A DNA stretch of 64,000 nt, from positions 6,424,920 to 6,488,919 of the forward strand of contig NZ_LR593887.1 in NCBI RefSeq assembly GCF_901538355.1, in the 5' to 3' direction. Positions 33,462 through 42,592 of this stretch are shown piece by piece. Position 1 is the first letter of the stretch; every line of letters starts with the position of its first letter. Origin of the DNA: Tuwongella immobilis. Lineage in GTDB: Bacteria > Planctomycetota > Planctomycetia > Gemmatales > Gemmataceae. The notes beneath the pieces were generated by a model, which saw only the letters and a list, made by a program, of their open reading frames with translations, was not told where the DNA came from and ran no database searches. The translations under genes and the position numbers were made by a program.

Positions 33462-34832
33462 TTAGAACAATTCGCGGAGTGGGGAGACGGCGTAATCGAC
33501 CATGGGGATGGGTCGGCCTTGGGGGCCGGGGAGATCGGTGTGGGGATCGAGTCCGAGGGCTTGGTAGATGGTGGCGGCGATTTCGGCGGGGGTGGTGGGT
33601 CGGGATTTGGGTGCGTAGGCCATTTCGTCGGATTCGCCGATGATTTGGCCGCCGCGGATGGGTCCGCCGCCCATGAGCATGGTCCAGACGCCGGGGTGGT
33701 GATCGCGGCCGCCGGCGGGGTTGATTTTGGGGGTGCGGCCGAATTCGCCGGTGGCGACGACAACGGTATTGCGCAGCAGACCGCGCTGGCTGAGGTCGTC
33801 GAGGAGTGCGGAGTAGGCTTGATCGAAGTTGGGGGCGATTTGGTTGGCCATTTCCTCAATGTCGGTGAATGGTCGGCTACCGTGAATATCCCAGGTGAGT
33901 TCATCGAAGACGGTTTCGAACATATTCACGGTGACGAATCGGACACCGGCTTCGATGAGTCGGCGGGCCATGAGGCAGCATTGTCCGAATCGAGTTCGGC
34001 CATAGCGATCGCGGACGGCGGCGGGTTCTTTTTCGAGTGCGAAGGCTTCGCGGGCTTTGGCGGAGGACATCAATCGATAGGCGAGATCGAAATGATGGTC
34101 CATCTGTTTGGCGGCGGAGCTGGTCTCGAAGGATTTTAAGGATGCTTCGACTTGATCGCGGAGTTTTTGGCGACGTTCCGCACGGACGGGTGGGAGATAG
34201 TCGGGTGGAAGTAAGTCGGGGACTTGGAAATTGGGGACGGATGGATCGGCATTGAGGACGAACGGATCGTGCGGTTTGCCGAGATAGCCGGCGTTTTGTC
34301 CATGGGGCATGTTGCCGCCGGTGCGTCCGATGGGTCGCGGCATCAGGACGTGAGCGGGGAGTTCGCCGCGTCCGCCTTTTTGGTAGCCGAGGACACAGCC
34401 GACGTGGGGGTGTTCGATTCCGCCGGTGAAGAGTCGGCCGGTTTGCATCATTTGATGGCCGGTATCGTGGACAGCGGTGGCGGTATGATACATCGAACGA
34501 ATCAGCGAAAATTTATCGGTATGCGATGCCAATTTGGGGAAGATTTCGCTGATTTGGATGCCGGGCACCTTGGTAGCGATGGGCTTGAATGGGCCACGGA
34601 TTTCGGCGGGCGCTTTGGGTTTGAGGTCGAAGGTATCGAGCTGGGATGGCCCACCGACGAGAAAGAGCATGATGCAATTGACATCGGAATCGGGAGTTTG
34701 GGCGGCTTCTTTGGCGGCGGCGTAGCGTGGCAGGGTGAGTCCCAGCCCGCCGAGAGAGCCGACATGGAGAAAATCGCGGCGGGAGAACCCGTTCCCGGAT
34801 CGCGCGGTTTGCTCAGCATCAAGTCGCAGCAT
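33462..34832 (-). CDS. DUF1501 protein, second copy
   Basis: A 456-residue protein; ATG 34832 (MLRLDAEQTARSGNG) starts the Tat leader GFSRRDFLHVGSLGGLGLTLP. Landmarks of the family are present: CIMLFLVGGPSQLDTFDLKP, the block AVHDTGHQMMQTGRLFTGG, RFVTVNMFETVFDELTWDIHG and GEFGRTPKINPAGGRDHHPG, whose histidines and acidic residues would bind metal. It is only moderately similar to the DUF1501 protein at 28849 and probably not a recent duplicate. It is a lone gene, divergent from lysS. The enzymatic substrate is unknown. Confidence 0.8.
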   Translation of the reverse strand: MLRLDAEQTARSGNGFSRRDFLHVGSLGGLGLTLPRYAAAKEAAQTPDSDVNCIMLFLVGGPSQLDTFDLKPKAPAEIRGPFKPIATKVPGIQISEIFPKLASHTDKFSLIRSMYHTATAVHDTGHQMMQTGRLFTGGIEHPHVGCVLGYQKGGRGELPAHVLMPRPIGRTGGNMPHGQNAGYLGKPHDPFVLNADPSVPNFQVPDLLPPDYLPPVRAERRQKLRDQVEASLKSFETSSAAKQMDHHFDLAYRLMSSAKAREAFALEKEPAAVRDRYGRTRFGQCCLMARRLIEAGVRFVTVNMFETVFDELTWDIHGSRPFTDIEEMANQIAPNFDQAYSALLDDLSQRGLLRNTVVVATGEFGRTPKINPAGGRDHHPGVWTMLMGGGPIRGGQIIGESDEMAYAPKSRPTTPAEIAATIYQALGLDPHTDLPGPQGRPIPMVDYAVSPLRELF

Positions 34833-35029
34833 AATCAGACTCCAGATGCGAAAGATCCTGTCAGAGTAAAGGAACCATCGACGAATCGCAATCATCATCT
34901 GCGGGAAATTTGGCGTGGGGATGGGGACATTTGCGTGCCGCGAACCATCGGGCGTCCTATCATCATCTACAAGTGGTGGCTCCGAAACGCGGAGCGAAAT
35001 CGCCAATCCAATTGCACGAGGGGGTTGCC

Positions 35030-36523
35030 GTGGCGGGCGAGTCGGATCATTCAGAATCGCGTCCAAATCCCAATTCCGGTCCGGTGGACGTACCGCGCAT
35101 CGAGAAATTGCACAAAATCGAAGAATTGGGGCTGGATCCCTGGGGTGGTCGTTTCGACGGGCATCAATCAGTGGCGGCGATTCTGGAGAAACCGTGCGTT
35201 AGCTTCGACGAGAACCCCACGGAAGTGGTGCGTGCCGCCGGGCGGATTGTGCTGCGCCGCAATCAAGGCAAGGTTCACTTCCTGCAATTGTGGGACCAAA
35301 CCGGCCGCATTCAGATCATGATGGGACAGGCCCAAGTCGGCGAGTTGGGTTGGAAGTTGGCCCAGCTTCTGGACTTAGGCGATCTGATTGGCGTGGAAGG
35401 CGTGTTTGGCCACACCCGCAAGGGCGAACCGACCATTCGCGTGAGCGAACTAACGATCCTCAGCAAGTCGTTAGAGCCGCACCCGGAAAAATATCACGGT
35501 CTTTCGGATATCGAATATCGATTGCGGCACCGCTATCTGGATCTCATCTACACGCCCGAGACGATGGAGCGGGCGAAGAAGCGGATTCTGATTCTGCGCA
35601 CCATCCGCAACTACCTGGATGCGCAAGGCTATATGGAAGTGGAAACGCCGGTGCTGCACACCATTGCCGGTGGGGCGGCAGCGCGGCCGTTTGCGACGCA
35701 TCACAACGCCTTGGATATTCCGCTGGTGCTGCGGATTGCCTTGGAACTGCACCTGAAGCGGCTGCTGGTCGGTGGCATCGAGAAGGTGTACGAAATTGGC
35801 CGCGTCTTTCGCAATGAAGGGATTAGCCACAAGCATAATCCCGAATTTACGATGATGGAATTGTACCAAGCCTATGGCGATTATCGCAGCATGATGGACC
35901 TCACCGAAGGGTTGATGGTCGCCTGCGTCGATGCGCTGGGTGGCGGCCGGGAAATTCCATGGGGCGAAAAGACGGTTAAATTCGAGCCGCCGTTCGAGCG
36001 AGCGAAGTATGCCGATCTCTTCTTGCAGCATGTGGGCTGCTCGATGGACGATCCGGCGGCCTGCTTGGAAGCGGCGAAGAAGCATCGCATCGATCCGACC
36101 GGCAAAGAGCATGACGTTCTGGTGAACGATTTGTTCGAACGCTGCGTGGAAGATAATTTGGTCGGTCCCGTGTTTGTGTATGACTACCCGGCCGCGCTCT
36201 GTCCGCTGACCAAGCGCAAGCGGGAAAATCCAGCGATTGCCGAACGATTTGAACTGTACGTTCACGGCATGGAATTGGCGAATGCGTACACGGAGTTGAA
36301 TGATCCGATTACGCAAGAAGCGACCTTCGCTCGGCAGTTGGCCGGATTGAAGGACGAAGATTCCATGGCCAAGATGGATCACGAGTTCGTTTGGGCGTTG
36401 CGGCACGCCATGCCCCCCGCTGGCGGACTTGGCATTGGCATGGACCGGCTGATTATGTTACTGACAAACACGCAAAGTATCCGCGATGTGATTCTGTTCC
36501 CCTTGCTGCGACCCGAGCGATGA
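35030..36523 (+). CDS. lysS: Lysyl-tRNA synthetase, class II
   Basis: A 497-residue protein, typical for bacterial LysS; GTG 35030 is chosen because GAGGGG sits 5 bases upstream and the preceding 40 codons are unlike the family. The anticodon-binding OB domain spans ~60-155. The catalytic domain has motif 2 YEIGRVFRNEGISHKHNPEF and motif 3 GLGIGMDRLIMLL; the family box DVILFPLLRPE ends the protein. It charges tRNA-Lys. It lies 31 bases before an ABC exporter operon and may be co-transcribed with it. Confidence 0.95.
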   Translation: MAGESDHSESRPNPNSGPVDVPRIEKLHKIEELGLDPWGGRFDGHQSVAAILEKPCVSFDENPTEVVRAAGRIVLRRNQGKVHFLQLWDQTGRIQIMMGQAQVGELGWKLAQLLDLGDLIGVEGVFGHTRKGEPTIRVSELTILSKSLEPHPEKYHGLSDIEYRLRHRYLDLIYTPETMERAKKRILILRTIRNYLDAQGYMEVETPVLHTIAGGAAARPFATHHNALDIPLVLRIALELHLKRLLVGGIEKVYEIGRVFRNEGISHKHNPEFTMMELYQAYGDYRSMMDLTEGLMVACVDALGGGREIPWGEKTVKFEPPFERAKYADLFLQHVGCSMDDPAACLEAAKKHRIDPTGKEHDVLVNDLFERCVEDNLVGPVFVYDYPAALCPLTKRKRENPAIAERFELYVHGMELANAYTELNDPITQEATFARQLAGLKDEDSMAKMDHEFVWALRHAMPPAGGLGIGMDRLIMLLTNTQSIRDVILFPLLRPER

Positions 36524-36554
36524 GTTCTTGGCCGCCGCAATGCGTGAGGTGGCC

Positions 36555-37964
36555 ATGTACAAGTTGCTGTTGTGCTCGCGCTATTTATGCACGCGCTATT
36601 TGGCGCTCATCTGCATCATTAGCGTGCTATTGGGAGTGGCAACGCTGATTGTTGTCAACAGCGTGATGAGCGGCTTCAGCAGCAAGTTGAAAGAGCGGCT
36701 GCACGGCTTGCTCTCCGATGTGGTGATTGAATCGCCCAGCTACGGCGGGTTTCCGTTGAAGCCCGCCGAGATGATGAAGATGATCCAGGACTCCCCGGCG
36801 GGCAAGCACATCGAGGCGATGTCCCCCACAGTGGAAGTCTTTGCCATGATGCAATATCGGGTCGGTCCCTCCGAGCCGATCACCCGCGCCATTCGACTCA
36901 TCGGCATCGATCCGGAAAGCCGCTCGGCGGTGGGTGGCTTCTCGGAATTTCTGCTGCGGCAGAAGAATAATCCCAAGCCTGAATTTGAGCTGACCGAATC
37001 GGCCCGCAAGCGCACGGACATGATGCGGCGGCCCGATCCCACTCCGGTGCGCGTCGAAACGCTCGAACCGAATGCCCCTCCCCCGCTCGATCCGCCGCCG
37101 CGTGAAAAGCCCACGCTTTATGGTGCGATCGTCGGGCACGCCATCGCCAGTTTCCGCCAGAAGACCGGCGCGAATCCCAAAGACGTCAAGGATGTCTTCC
37201 TGTTGGAAGAAGGCGACAATATCCTCGTTACCACGGTGGGTGCCCAGGAAATGCTGCCCGTGTTTTCGCACTTCTTTGTCACCGACTACGTCAAGACCGA
37301 GATGAGCGAATACGACTCGAACTATGTGTTCGTCCCATTGACGTACTTGCAACAATTGCGGGCAATGGAAGGGCGCGTGACCAACTTGCAGATCCGGCTG
37401 AAGGATTACCAGTTCGCCCCGGAAGTGGTGGCGACGCTGAAGGAACTCTTCCCCACCCGCGATTACATGGTGCAAACCTGGGAAGACAAACAAGGCCCGT
37501 TGCTGTCGGCCATCGCCGTGGAGCGCGGCATTCTCAACGTGCTGTTGTTCATGATCGTCGGCGTGGCAGGCTTCAGTATTCTGGCGATCTTCTCCATGAT
37601 TGTCGCCGAGAAGACCCGCGATATTGGCATTCTGAAATCGCTGGGCGCATCGCATCGCGGGGTGATGAGTATCTTTCTGACCTACGGCTTACTGTTGGGC
37701 GTAGTCGGTGCGTTGCTGGGGACCGGGCTGGGATTGTGGATCACCGACAATCTCAACGAGATCGAACAATTCCTGGCGAAAATCACGGGCCAGGATATTT
37801 TCCCACGCGACGTCTACTATTTCGATAAGATCCCAACGAATGTCGAATTGAGCAGCGTGGGGTTGGTGAATTTCGGTGCCATTCTGACGGCGGTGATTTT
37901 TAGTTTGGTGCCCGCGATGCGAGCGGCGTATTTGCATCCGGTGCGGGCGCTGCGTTACGATTGA
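36555..37964 (+). CDS. LolC/E-like ABC transporter permease
   Basis: A 469-residue membrane protein; ATG 36555 follows GAGG with a 5-base spacer. The N-terminal helix (LALICIISVLLGVATLIVVNSVMSGF) has the LolC/E and MacB signature, then a long periplasmic domain (~50-325) containing a Pro-rich hinge (NAPPPLDPPPREKP). Three C-terminal helices of the FtsX fold follow (from residue ~325: GILNVLLFMIVGVAGFSILAIF), with the coupling segment EKTRDIGILKSLGAS. It pairs with the ATPase next door. In Gram-negatives this family releases lipoproteins from the inner membrane; only one permease gene is present, suggesting a homodimer. Confidence 0.85.
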   Translation: MYKLLLCSRYLCTRYLALICIISVLLGVATLIVVNSVMSGFSSKLKERLHGLLSDVVIESPSYGGFPLKPAEMMKMIQDSPAGKHIEAMSPTVEVFAMMQYRVGPSEPITRAIRLIGIDPESRSAVGGFSEFLLRQKNNPKPEFELTESARKRTDMMRRPDPTPVRVETLEPNAPPPLDPPPREKPTLYGAIVGHAIASFRQKTGANPKDVKDVFLLEEGDNILVTTVGAQEMLPVFSHFFVTDYVKTEMSEYDSNYVFVPLTYLQQLRAMEGRVTNLQIRLKDYQFAPEVVATLKELFPTRDYMVQTWEDKQGPLLSAIAVERGILNVLLFMIVGVAGFSILAIFSMIVAEKTRDIGILKSLGASHRGVMSIFLTYGLLLGVVGALLGTGLGLWITDNLNEIEQFLAKITGQDIFPRDVYYFDKIPTNVELSSVGLVNFGAILTAVIFSLVPAMRAAYLHPVRALRYD

Positions 37965-38020
37965 GCCATGGGGCGGCCCCAAGGACATTCCATCAGTCAG
38001 GGTCAGGGAGCGACCGAACC

Positions 38021-38767
38021 ATGCTCAAAGCAACGAATCTGCATAAGACGTACCGCCGCGATGCGCACAGCGTGCACGTGATTCGCGGATTGGATCTGGA
38101 AATTCAGACCGGCGAGTTTGTCAGCGTCATCGGTGTCTCGGGGTCGGGGAAATCGACGCTGATGCACCTGTTGGGCACGCTCGATTCGCCGGATCAGGGG
38201 GAGATTCTGCTCGATGGCCGCCGCATCGACAATCTGCCACCATTGGAGCGCGACCAGCTTCGCAATCAAACATTCGGATTCATCTTTCAGTTCTACCATT
38301 TGTTGCCGGAACTGACGATGCTCGAGAATGTGCTGATGCCGGTGATGATTAGCCATTCGTTCTTTGGCTGGATGCGGAAATCACGCATGTGGAAAAAGCG
38401 GGCGTTGGAATTGCTGGAGCGCGTGGGACTGGGCCACCGCATCAAGCACAAGCCCCGCGAATTGTCCGGCGGCGAAATGCAACGCACCGCGATTGCCCGG
38501 GCGTTGATTCAGCAGCCGAAAATTCTGCTAGCGGATGAGCCGACCGGCAACCTGGACCGCGACGCTGGGTTGGACATTATCCAAATCTTGCGTGACTTGA
38601 ACCGTTCCGAGGGAACTTCTATCCTGATGGTGACGCATAACCTGGATATCGTGTCGGAAACCGATCGGGTGGTGCGGATGACCGCTGGGAAAATTGATGC
38701 GCCCAGCGAGCCAACGGAACCCACGTTGAAACTGCACCCCACACCCAATCTTGTGGCCAACTGGTGA
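38021..38767 (+). CDS. LolD-like ABC transporter ATP-binding protein
   Basis: A 248-residue ATPase beginning at ATG 38021, 56 bases after the permease. It has Walker A GVSGSGKST, Q-loop IFQFYHLLPELTMLENV, the ABC signature LSGGEMQRTAIARALI, Walker B ILLADEPTGNLD and H-loop VTHN, all intact. An insertion around MISHSFFGWMRKSRMWKKR is typical of planctomycete members. With the FtsX-type permease it forms an exporter of the MacB/LolCDE class. Confidence 0.9.
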   Translation: MLKATNLHKTYRRDAHSVHVIRGLDLEIQTGEFVSVIGVSGSGKSTLMHLLGTLDSPDQGEILLDGRRIDNLPPLERDQLRNQTFGFIFQFYHLLPELTMLENVLMPVMISHSFFGWMRKSRMWKKRALELLERVGLGHRIKHKPRELSGGEMQRTAIARALIQQPKILLADEPTGNLDRDAGLDIIQILRDLNRSEGTSILMVTHNLDIVSETDRVVRMTAGKIDAPSEPTEPTLKLHPTPNLVANW

Positions 38768-38795
38768 CTGTTCTGGACGAAAAAGCGAGTCTCCG

Positions 38796-39653
38796 ATGAG
38801 CGTGCCGAAGGTTTATATCAACGGGAAATATTACGACAAACCGGACGCCAAAGTGAGCGTCTATGACCACGGCTTGCTCTACGGGGATGGTGTCTTCGAA
38901 GGCATCCGCGTCTACAACAGCAAGGTATTCCGCCACCAGGAACATATCGATCGGCTCTACGAATCGGCCAAGGCGATTGACCTGAAGATTCCGCTCACCC
39001 CGGATGAGATGAAGAAGGCCGTTGAAGACACGGTCACGCTGAACCACAAAAAAGAAGGCTACATTCGCCTGGTGGTGACCCGCGGACCGGGGACGCTGGG
39101 ATTGGACCCGCGCCGCTGCGATCCGAATGTCATCATCATTGTCGATGATATTTCGTTGTATCCGCCGGAACTGTACGAAAACGGCATGCCGATCGTCACC
39201 TCGAGCATCATTCGGAACCACCCGAATGCGCTCTCGCCGCGCATCAAGTCGCTGAACTACTTGAACAACATTCTTGCCAAGATCGAAGCAATTCGCGCCG
39301 GCTGCCTGGAAGCGTTGATGCTCAACGCCAACGGCGAAGTCGCGGAATGCACCGGCGACAACATTTTCGTCATCAAGCATGGCGTGCTGAAAACTCCCGG
39401 CACCGAAGCCGGGATTCTCGAAGGCGTCACCCGCAATGTGGTCATCGAATTGGCCAAGCGGCTCAAGATCGAAGTCAAAGAAGTCGCCCTCACCCGCCAC
39501 GATATTTATGCCGCGGATGAGTGCTTCCTGACCGGCAGCGCGGCGGAAGTCATCGCCGTCACCGCCTGCGATGGCCGCAGCATTGGCACCGGCAAGCCCG
39601 GCCCAATCACCAAGCAACTGCGTGAAGCCTTCCAAGCCCTCACCCGCGAGTGA
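38796..39653 (+). CDS. ilvE: Branched-chain amino acid aminotransferase family (class IV PLP)
   Basis: A 285-residue protein; ATG 38796. The fold-type IV pattern is complete: YDHGLLYGDGVFEGIRVYN, an arginine at IRLVVTRGPG, the PLP lysine in RIKSLNYLNNILAKIEA, and the phosphate-binding EGVTRNVVIELA and FLTGSAAEVIAV. Length and pattern fit IlvE-type branched-chain aminotransferases, which interconvert Val, Leu and Ile with their 2-oxo acids. A D-amino acid aminotransferase or aminodeoxychorismate lyase is less likely. It lies 28 bases after the ABC ATPase gene. Confidence 0.82.
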   Translation: MSVPKVYINGKYYDKPDAKVSVYDHGLLYGDGVFEGIRVYNSKVFRHQEHIDRLYESAKAIDLKIPLTPDEMKKAVEDTVTLNHKKEGYIRLVVTRGPGTLGLDPRRCDPNVIIIVDDISLYPPELYENGMPIVTSSIIRNHPNALSPRIKSLNYLNNILAKIEAIRAGCLEALMLNANGEVAECTGDNIFVIKHGVLKTPGTEAGILEGVTRNVVIELAKRLKIEVKEVALTRHDIYAADECFLTGSAAEVIAVTACDGRSIGTGKPGPITKQLREAFQALTRE

Positions 39654-39800
39654 GTTCGCTCGGAAGTCGCACGCAGTCACGCGGTTGCGTTCACCATCGT
39701 CACCGCCATCTGGATCGGTCGCATTCGCAATTGCCGATGTGACTTATCCCGTTGGCGGTGATTGCCCTTGCGGCCGATCCCGCCAGCGATCACACATGCA

Positions 39801-40844
39801 TCAGACACCATCCGCAAACGCTTGCCGAACGGCATCGCCACGCGGACCGGGCAGATGATCCAGCACACTGCCACGCGCGGCCGACAATTCCAAGCTGGCC
39901 AAACTCGACGCGGCCTCGCCAGTTGCGAGCGCATCCGCAATCCACGCCGCACCTTGCGTCGCATGCTTCACCCAGGCACCGGGCAGCGAATCGAGCGGAA
40001 TCACCGTCAAATGTCGGGATAATTCCGACAGAATTGCCGCCGCCCAATTCGGCTCCACCTCCGGCAATCGGCCCGACCAATAGAGGCGATCGAACGGCAC
40101 AATCGCCCGGCGTCCCAACACCGATGCAAGGATCGATTCCCGCAGCGCATCGCCCGCCAATTGGCGATCCGGCAGCAATCCCGCGCCGCCATCGAACAGA
40201 TCCCGCTTGGTCAACGGGCTGAGCAGATACGCCGCCTCGCCGTCCCATGCGCCACGCGACACCAGCCCCATTGGCCCGCTGGTGCCGCCAACACCATCGA
40301 CAATTTGCCCGGCGTGAACCACCATTAGCGCGGTGAATGCGGAGCCGAGTTCCAGGACGGCAAACGTCGCTTGATTGACGGAATATCCCAATAATCGATC
40401 TTGTCGCAATGCGAGTGCGGCGACACAGACTTTGTCCGGCGTGCCCATGTCGATGCGATGGAGACGGCGATGCGGCGGCACCGTGGGCAGGTGGATAACG
40501 CCGGGCAGAAACATCACCGGCAACCCCGATTCGCAGAGACTGCGGAGCATTGCGGAGAAGCCGCCGATCCCCTGCGATCGACCGCGTTCATCGGGCCGCA
40601 CCAGTGCCATTTCGGCGAGTTCGCGGGGAGTCATTTCCGAGGCGCGGCGCATCGGCACGCCGTAACCGCTTGGCCCGGCAATGAGATCGAACGGGCCGCG
40701 TGCGTGAAGCCACTCGGTGGGAGCGGTGGGATTCTGCCGCAGTTGCTCGGCGGGAATCCGCGTTTGATCGACGACGATTCCGTCTTGCAGAATCAGTAGA
40801 TCCAGCGAACTAGTTCCCGGATCGGTGCCGGCGACACGTGGCAT
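39801..40844 (-). CDS. DUF1464 ASKHA-type kinase-like protein
   Basis: A 347-residue protein; ATG 40844 (MPRVAGTDPGTSSLDLLIL). The phosphate-1 loop TDPGTSSLDL and the later glycine-rich stretch VDGVGGTSGPMG are those of sugar kinase/actin-fold proteins, here of the DUF1464 type sometimes described as butyrate-kinase-like. It is third in a tight leftward operon after the Gemmataceae-domain protein and mtdB (7-base gaps). Its substrate is unknown. The link to tetrahydromethanopterin C1 metabolism is by position only. Confidence 0.65.
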   Translation of the reverse strand: MPRVAGTDPGTSSLDLLILQDGIVVDQTRIPAEQLRQNPTAPTEWLHARGPFDLIAGPSGYGVPMRRASEMTPRELAEMALVRPDERGRSQGIGGFSAMLRSLCESGLPVMFLPGVIHLPTVPPHRRLHRIDMGTPDKVCVAALALRQDRLLGYSVNQATFAVLELGSAFTALMVVHAGQIVDGVGGTSGPMGLVSRGAWDGEAAYLLSPLTKRDLFDGGAGLLPDRQLAGDALRESILASVLGRRAIVPFDRLYWSGRLPEVEPNWAAAILSELSRHLTVIPLDSLPGAWVKHATQGAAWIADALATGEAASSLASLELSAARGSVLDHLPGPRGDAVRQAFADGV

Positions 40845-40851
40845 GGTCGGC

Positions 40852-41550
40852 TCACTCCCAGCCCAGCACGGCATCCAACGCCCAACAGCCGCGAAGATGC
40901 TGCCGTTGCGCCCGCAGATGCTCCAGCAATGCAGATTGATCGCAGCCGACATCTTCGAGGGCATCGGCAAGAATCGGCAGATAGTGATACGTTCGCTCGG
41001 AATAAATCGATCGGGCCAATTCCATCACCCGATGCTGATTGGCCGTGCGCCATTCCGGTTCCATCCGAATCGGCTGCTGCAGATTCCCGAAGATTTCGCC
41101 CAGCAGTTGTTCGTGGGCATGCACTTCCTGATCGATCTGTTCGGGCCGGACCGAAGGCCATTCGGTGACCACATACATCGAATACATGCCTGCCGAAATG
41201 GCGAAGTGCGGCTCATCTTGCAGCACGGGGCGCGACAGGCATTGCGCCACGACACTGGCCGCGTACACTTCCATGGAAAAGAAATAGCGATTGTTGGCCA
41301 GAATCTCCCGTGAGGCGAGATCCACATCGCGAAATGCCTGATAGCGCTCCGCCTCCGTCGCCTCGCCATCGGCGAACCGTTCGGCGATGGTCAGACCTTG
41401 GCGGAGCCGCTCATCGAAGATGCGATTCCAAATGCGTTTGGCACAGGCCACCGCGAACAGCCGTGCTTTGCGTTCGCTGGCGACGTCGCAAAGATGCCGA
41501 ACGTGGGCATTCGGATGCGTGCGATAAAATCGGGTCCAAACGTCGCTCAT
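40852..41550 (-). CDS. Gemmataceae-type helical domain protein
   Basis: A 232-residue, helix-rich protein. The first half has RKARLFAVACAKRIWNRIFDERLRQGLTIAERFADG. The second half has LLGEIFGNLQQPIRMEPEWRT and ends TYHYLPILADALEDVGC and RGCWALDAVLGWE. This pattern recurs in many paralogous Gemmata-group proteins, usually after a TIGR02996-type leucine-rich module. Here it stands alone, without that module. It lies between mtdB and the DUF1464 gene with 7-base gaps. Function unknown. Confidence 0.7.
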   Translation of the reverse strand: MSDVWTRFYRTHPNAHVRHLCDVASERKARLFAVACAKRIWNRIFDERLRQGLTIAERFADGEATEAERYQAFRDVDLASREILANNRYFFSMEVYAASVVAQCLSRPVLQDEPHFAISAGMYSMYVVTEWPSVRPEQIDQEVHAHEQLLGEIFGNLQQPIRMEPEWRTANQHRVMELARSIYSERTYHYLPILADALEDVGCDQSALLEHLRAQRQHLRGCWALDAVLGWE

Positions 41551-41557
41551 AGTGTCG

Positions 41558-42451
41558 TTAGTACGCTTGAGCCAATGCGTAGCACTCCTCGGCATCGATG
41601 AATTGCTGATTGCTCGTGAACAACTGTTGGATGGCGGCCCGATGCACCTTCATTTTGGTATCGCCGACTCCGAGTGCGCCATAGGCGATGACGCCGTCGC
41701 GGTCCATGCCAGCATCGGGCAATTCGATGCCTTCGATTCCAGCGGGTGGAACTCCGTTCAAATCGATGGCGACTTTCAACGTCTTGCTGGTCGCGCGGAG
41801 CTTCTTGGGGAGTAGCACCGTACCGGCTGCCCCGGCGGCGACCACGAGATTGCGGCCATCCAACGCGGCGGGTCCATCACTGGAGGAAGCCGTTGCTACG
41901 GCCGTGAGTTTGGCTCCGGGCACCTGCGCGCGAATGGCAGCGCAGACGGCTTCGGCCCGGTCTTTCTGCCGCGATCCGACCCGCACATCCGCCCCGGCCC
42001 GCGCCAGCAATCGGGCGACCCGCTGCCCCACCGGCCCGGTCCCGCCGAGAATCAGCGCCTGACATTTGGCCAGATCCAGATGCCGCGCCGCCGCTCGAAC
42101 CGCCGCCGCTGCGGTGGTGTTGGCCCCATTGGAATCCAACATCACCGAGACGGAAAGTCCGTACTGCGGAATCAGCGTCTTGCGGACCACGTCGGCGAGC
42201 GCCTCGCCTTGGGCCACGTCACTGCCGCCGATGAAAATGGCAGTGCGGGCCAGCGATCGCGGCGAACGGGTGAAAATCGCCCCATGGACCAAGCCGACGA
42301 CATTCGCGGGGGTCATTCCGCCGTAGCTAAACAGATGCTGCACCCCAGAATCGACCGCCACCACTCGATCGAACACGCTGGGCTGCGGGTCGGTATCGAA
42401 TTGAATCAGAATGCTCGGCTTGTCGGTCGCAGATGAACTGGCGGTGGTCAT
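41558..42451 (-). CDS. mtdB: Methylene-tetrahydromethanopterin dehydrogenase
   Basis: A 297-residue protein, the expected length; ATG 42451. The N-terminal part has ILIQFDTDPQPSVFDRVVAVDSGVQHLFSYGG, the family's substrate-domain pattern. The Rossmann part is ALILGGTGPVGQRVARLLARAG with the following VRVGSRQ, a typical NADP preference. KxxVAIDLNGVPPAGIEG is a family block. It oxidises methylene-H4MPT to methenyl-H4MPT in C1 metabolism; planctomycetes are known to have this archaeal-type pathway. MtdA/MtdB discrimination is not certain. It is first of a three-gene operon. Confidence 0.85.
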   Translation of the reverse strand: MTTASSSATDKPSILIQFDTDPQPSVFDRVVAVDSGVQHLFSYGGMTPANVVGLVHGAIFTRSPRSLARTAIFIGGSDVAQGEALADVVRKTLIPQYGLSVSVMLDSNGANTTAAAAVRAAARHLDLAKCQALILGGTGPVGQRVARLLARAGADVRVGSRQKDRAEAVCAAIRAQVPGAKLTAVATASSSDGPAALDGRNLVVAAGAAGTVLLPKKLRATSKTLKVAIDLNGVPPAGIEGIELPDAGMDRDGVIAYGALGVGDTKMKVHRAAIQQLFTSNQQFIDAEECYALAQAY

Positions 42452-42592
42452 GCCACAAAACTCCGCAGGTGCAGACGAACCACGAAATCCGGTCGCAGCA
42501 AGATCGATGTGCCGATCGATTCGCCGGACTCGTCCCATCATGCGATGGCGCTGCGCCCCCGTCAAGGGGCCGCCCCAAGAAGCCCGCCGCAA

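Noticed and set aside
33399-34139. 246-codon rightward frame opposite the DUF1501 gene
   Set aside because: Gly/Asp-rich with no start signal. The leftward frame has the twin-arginine leader and family motifs.
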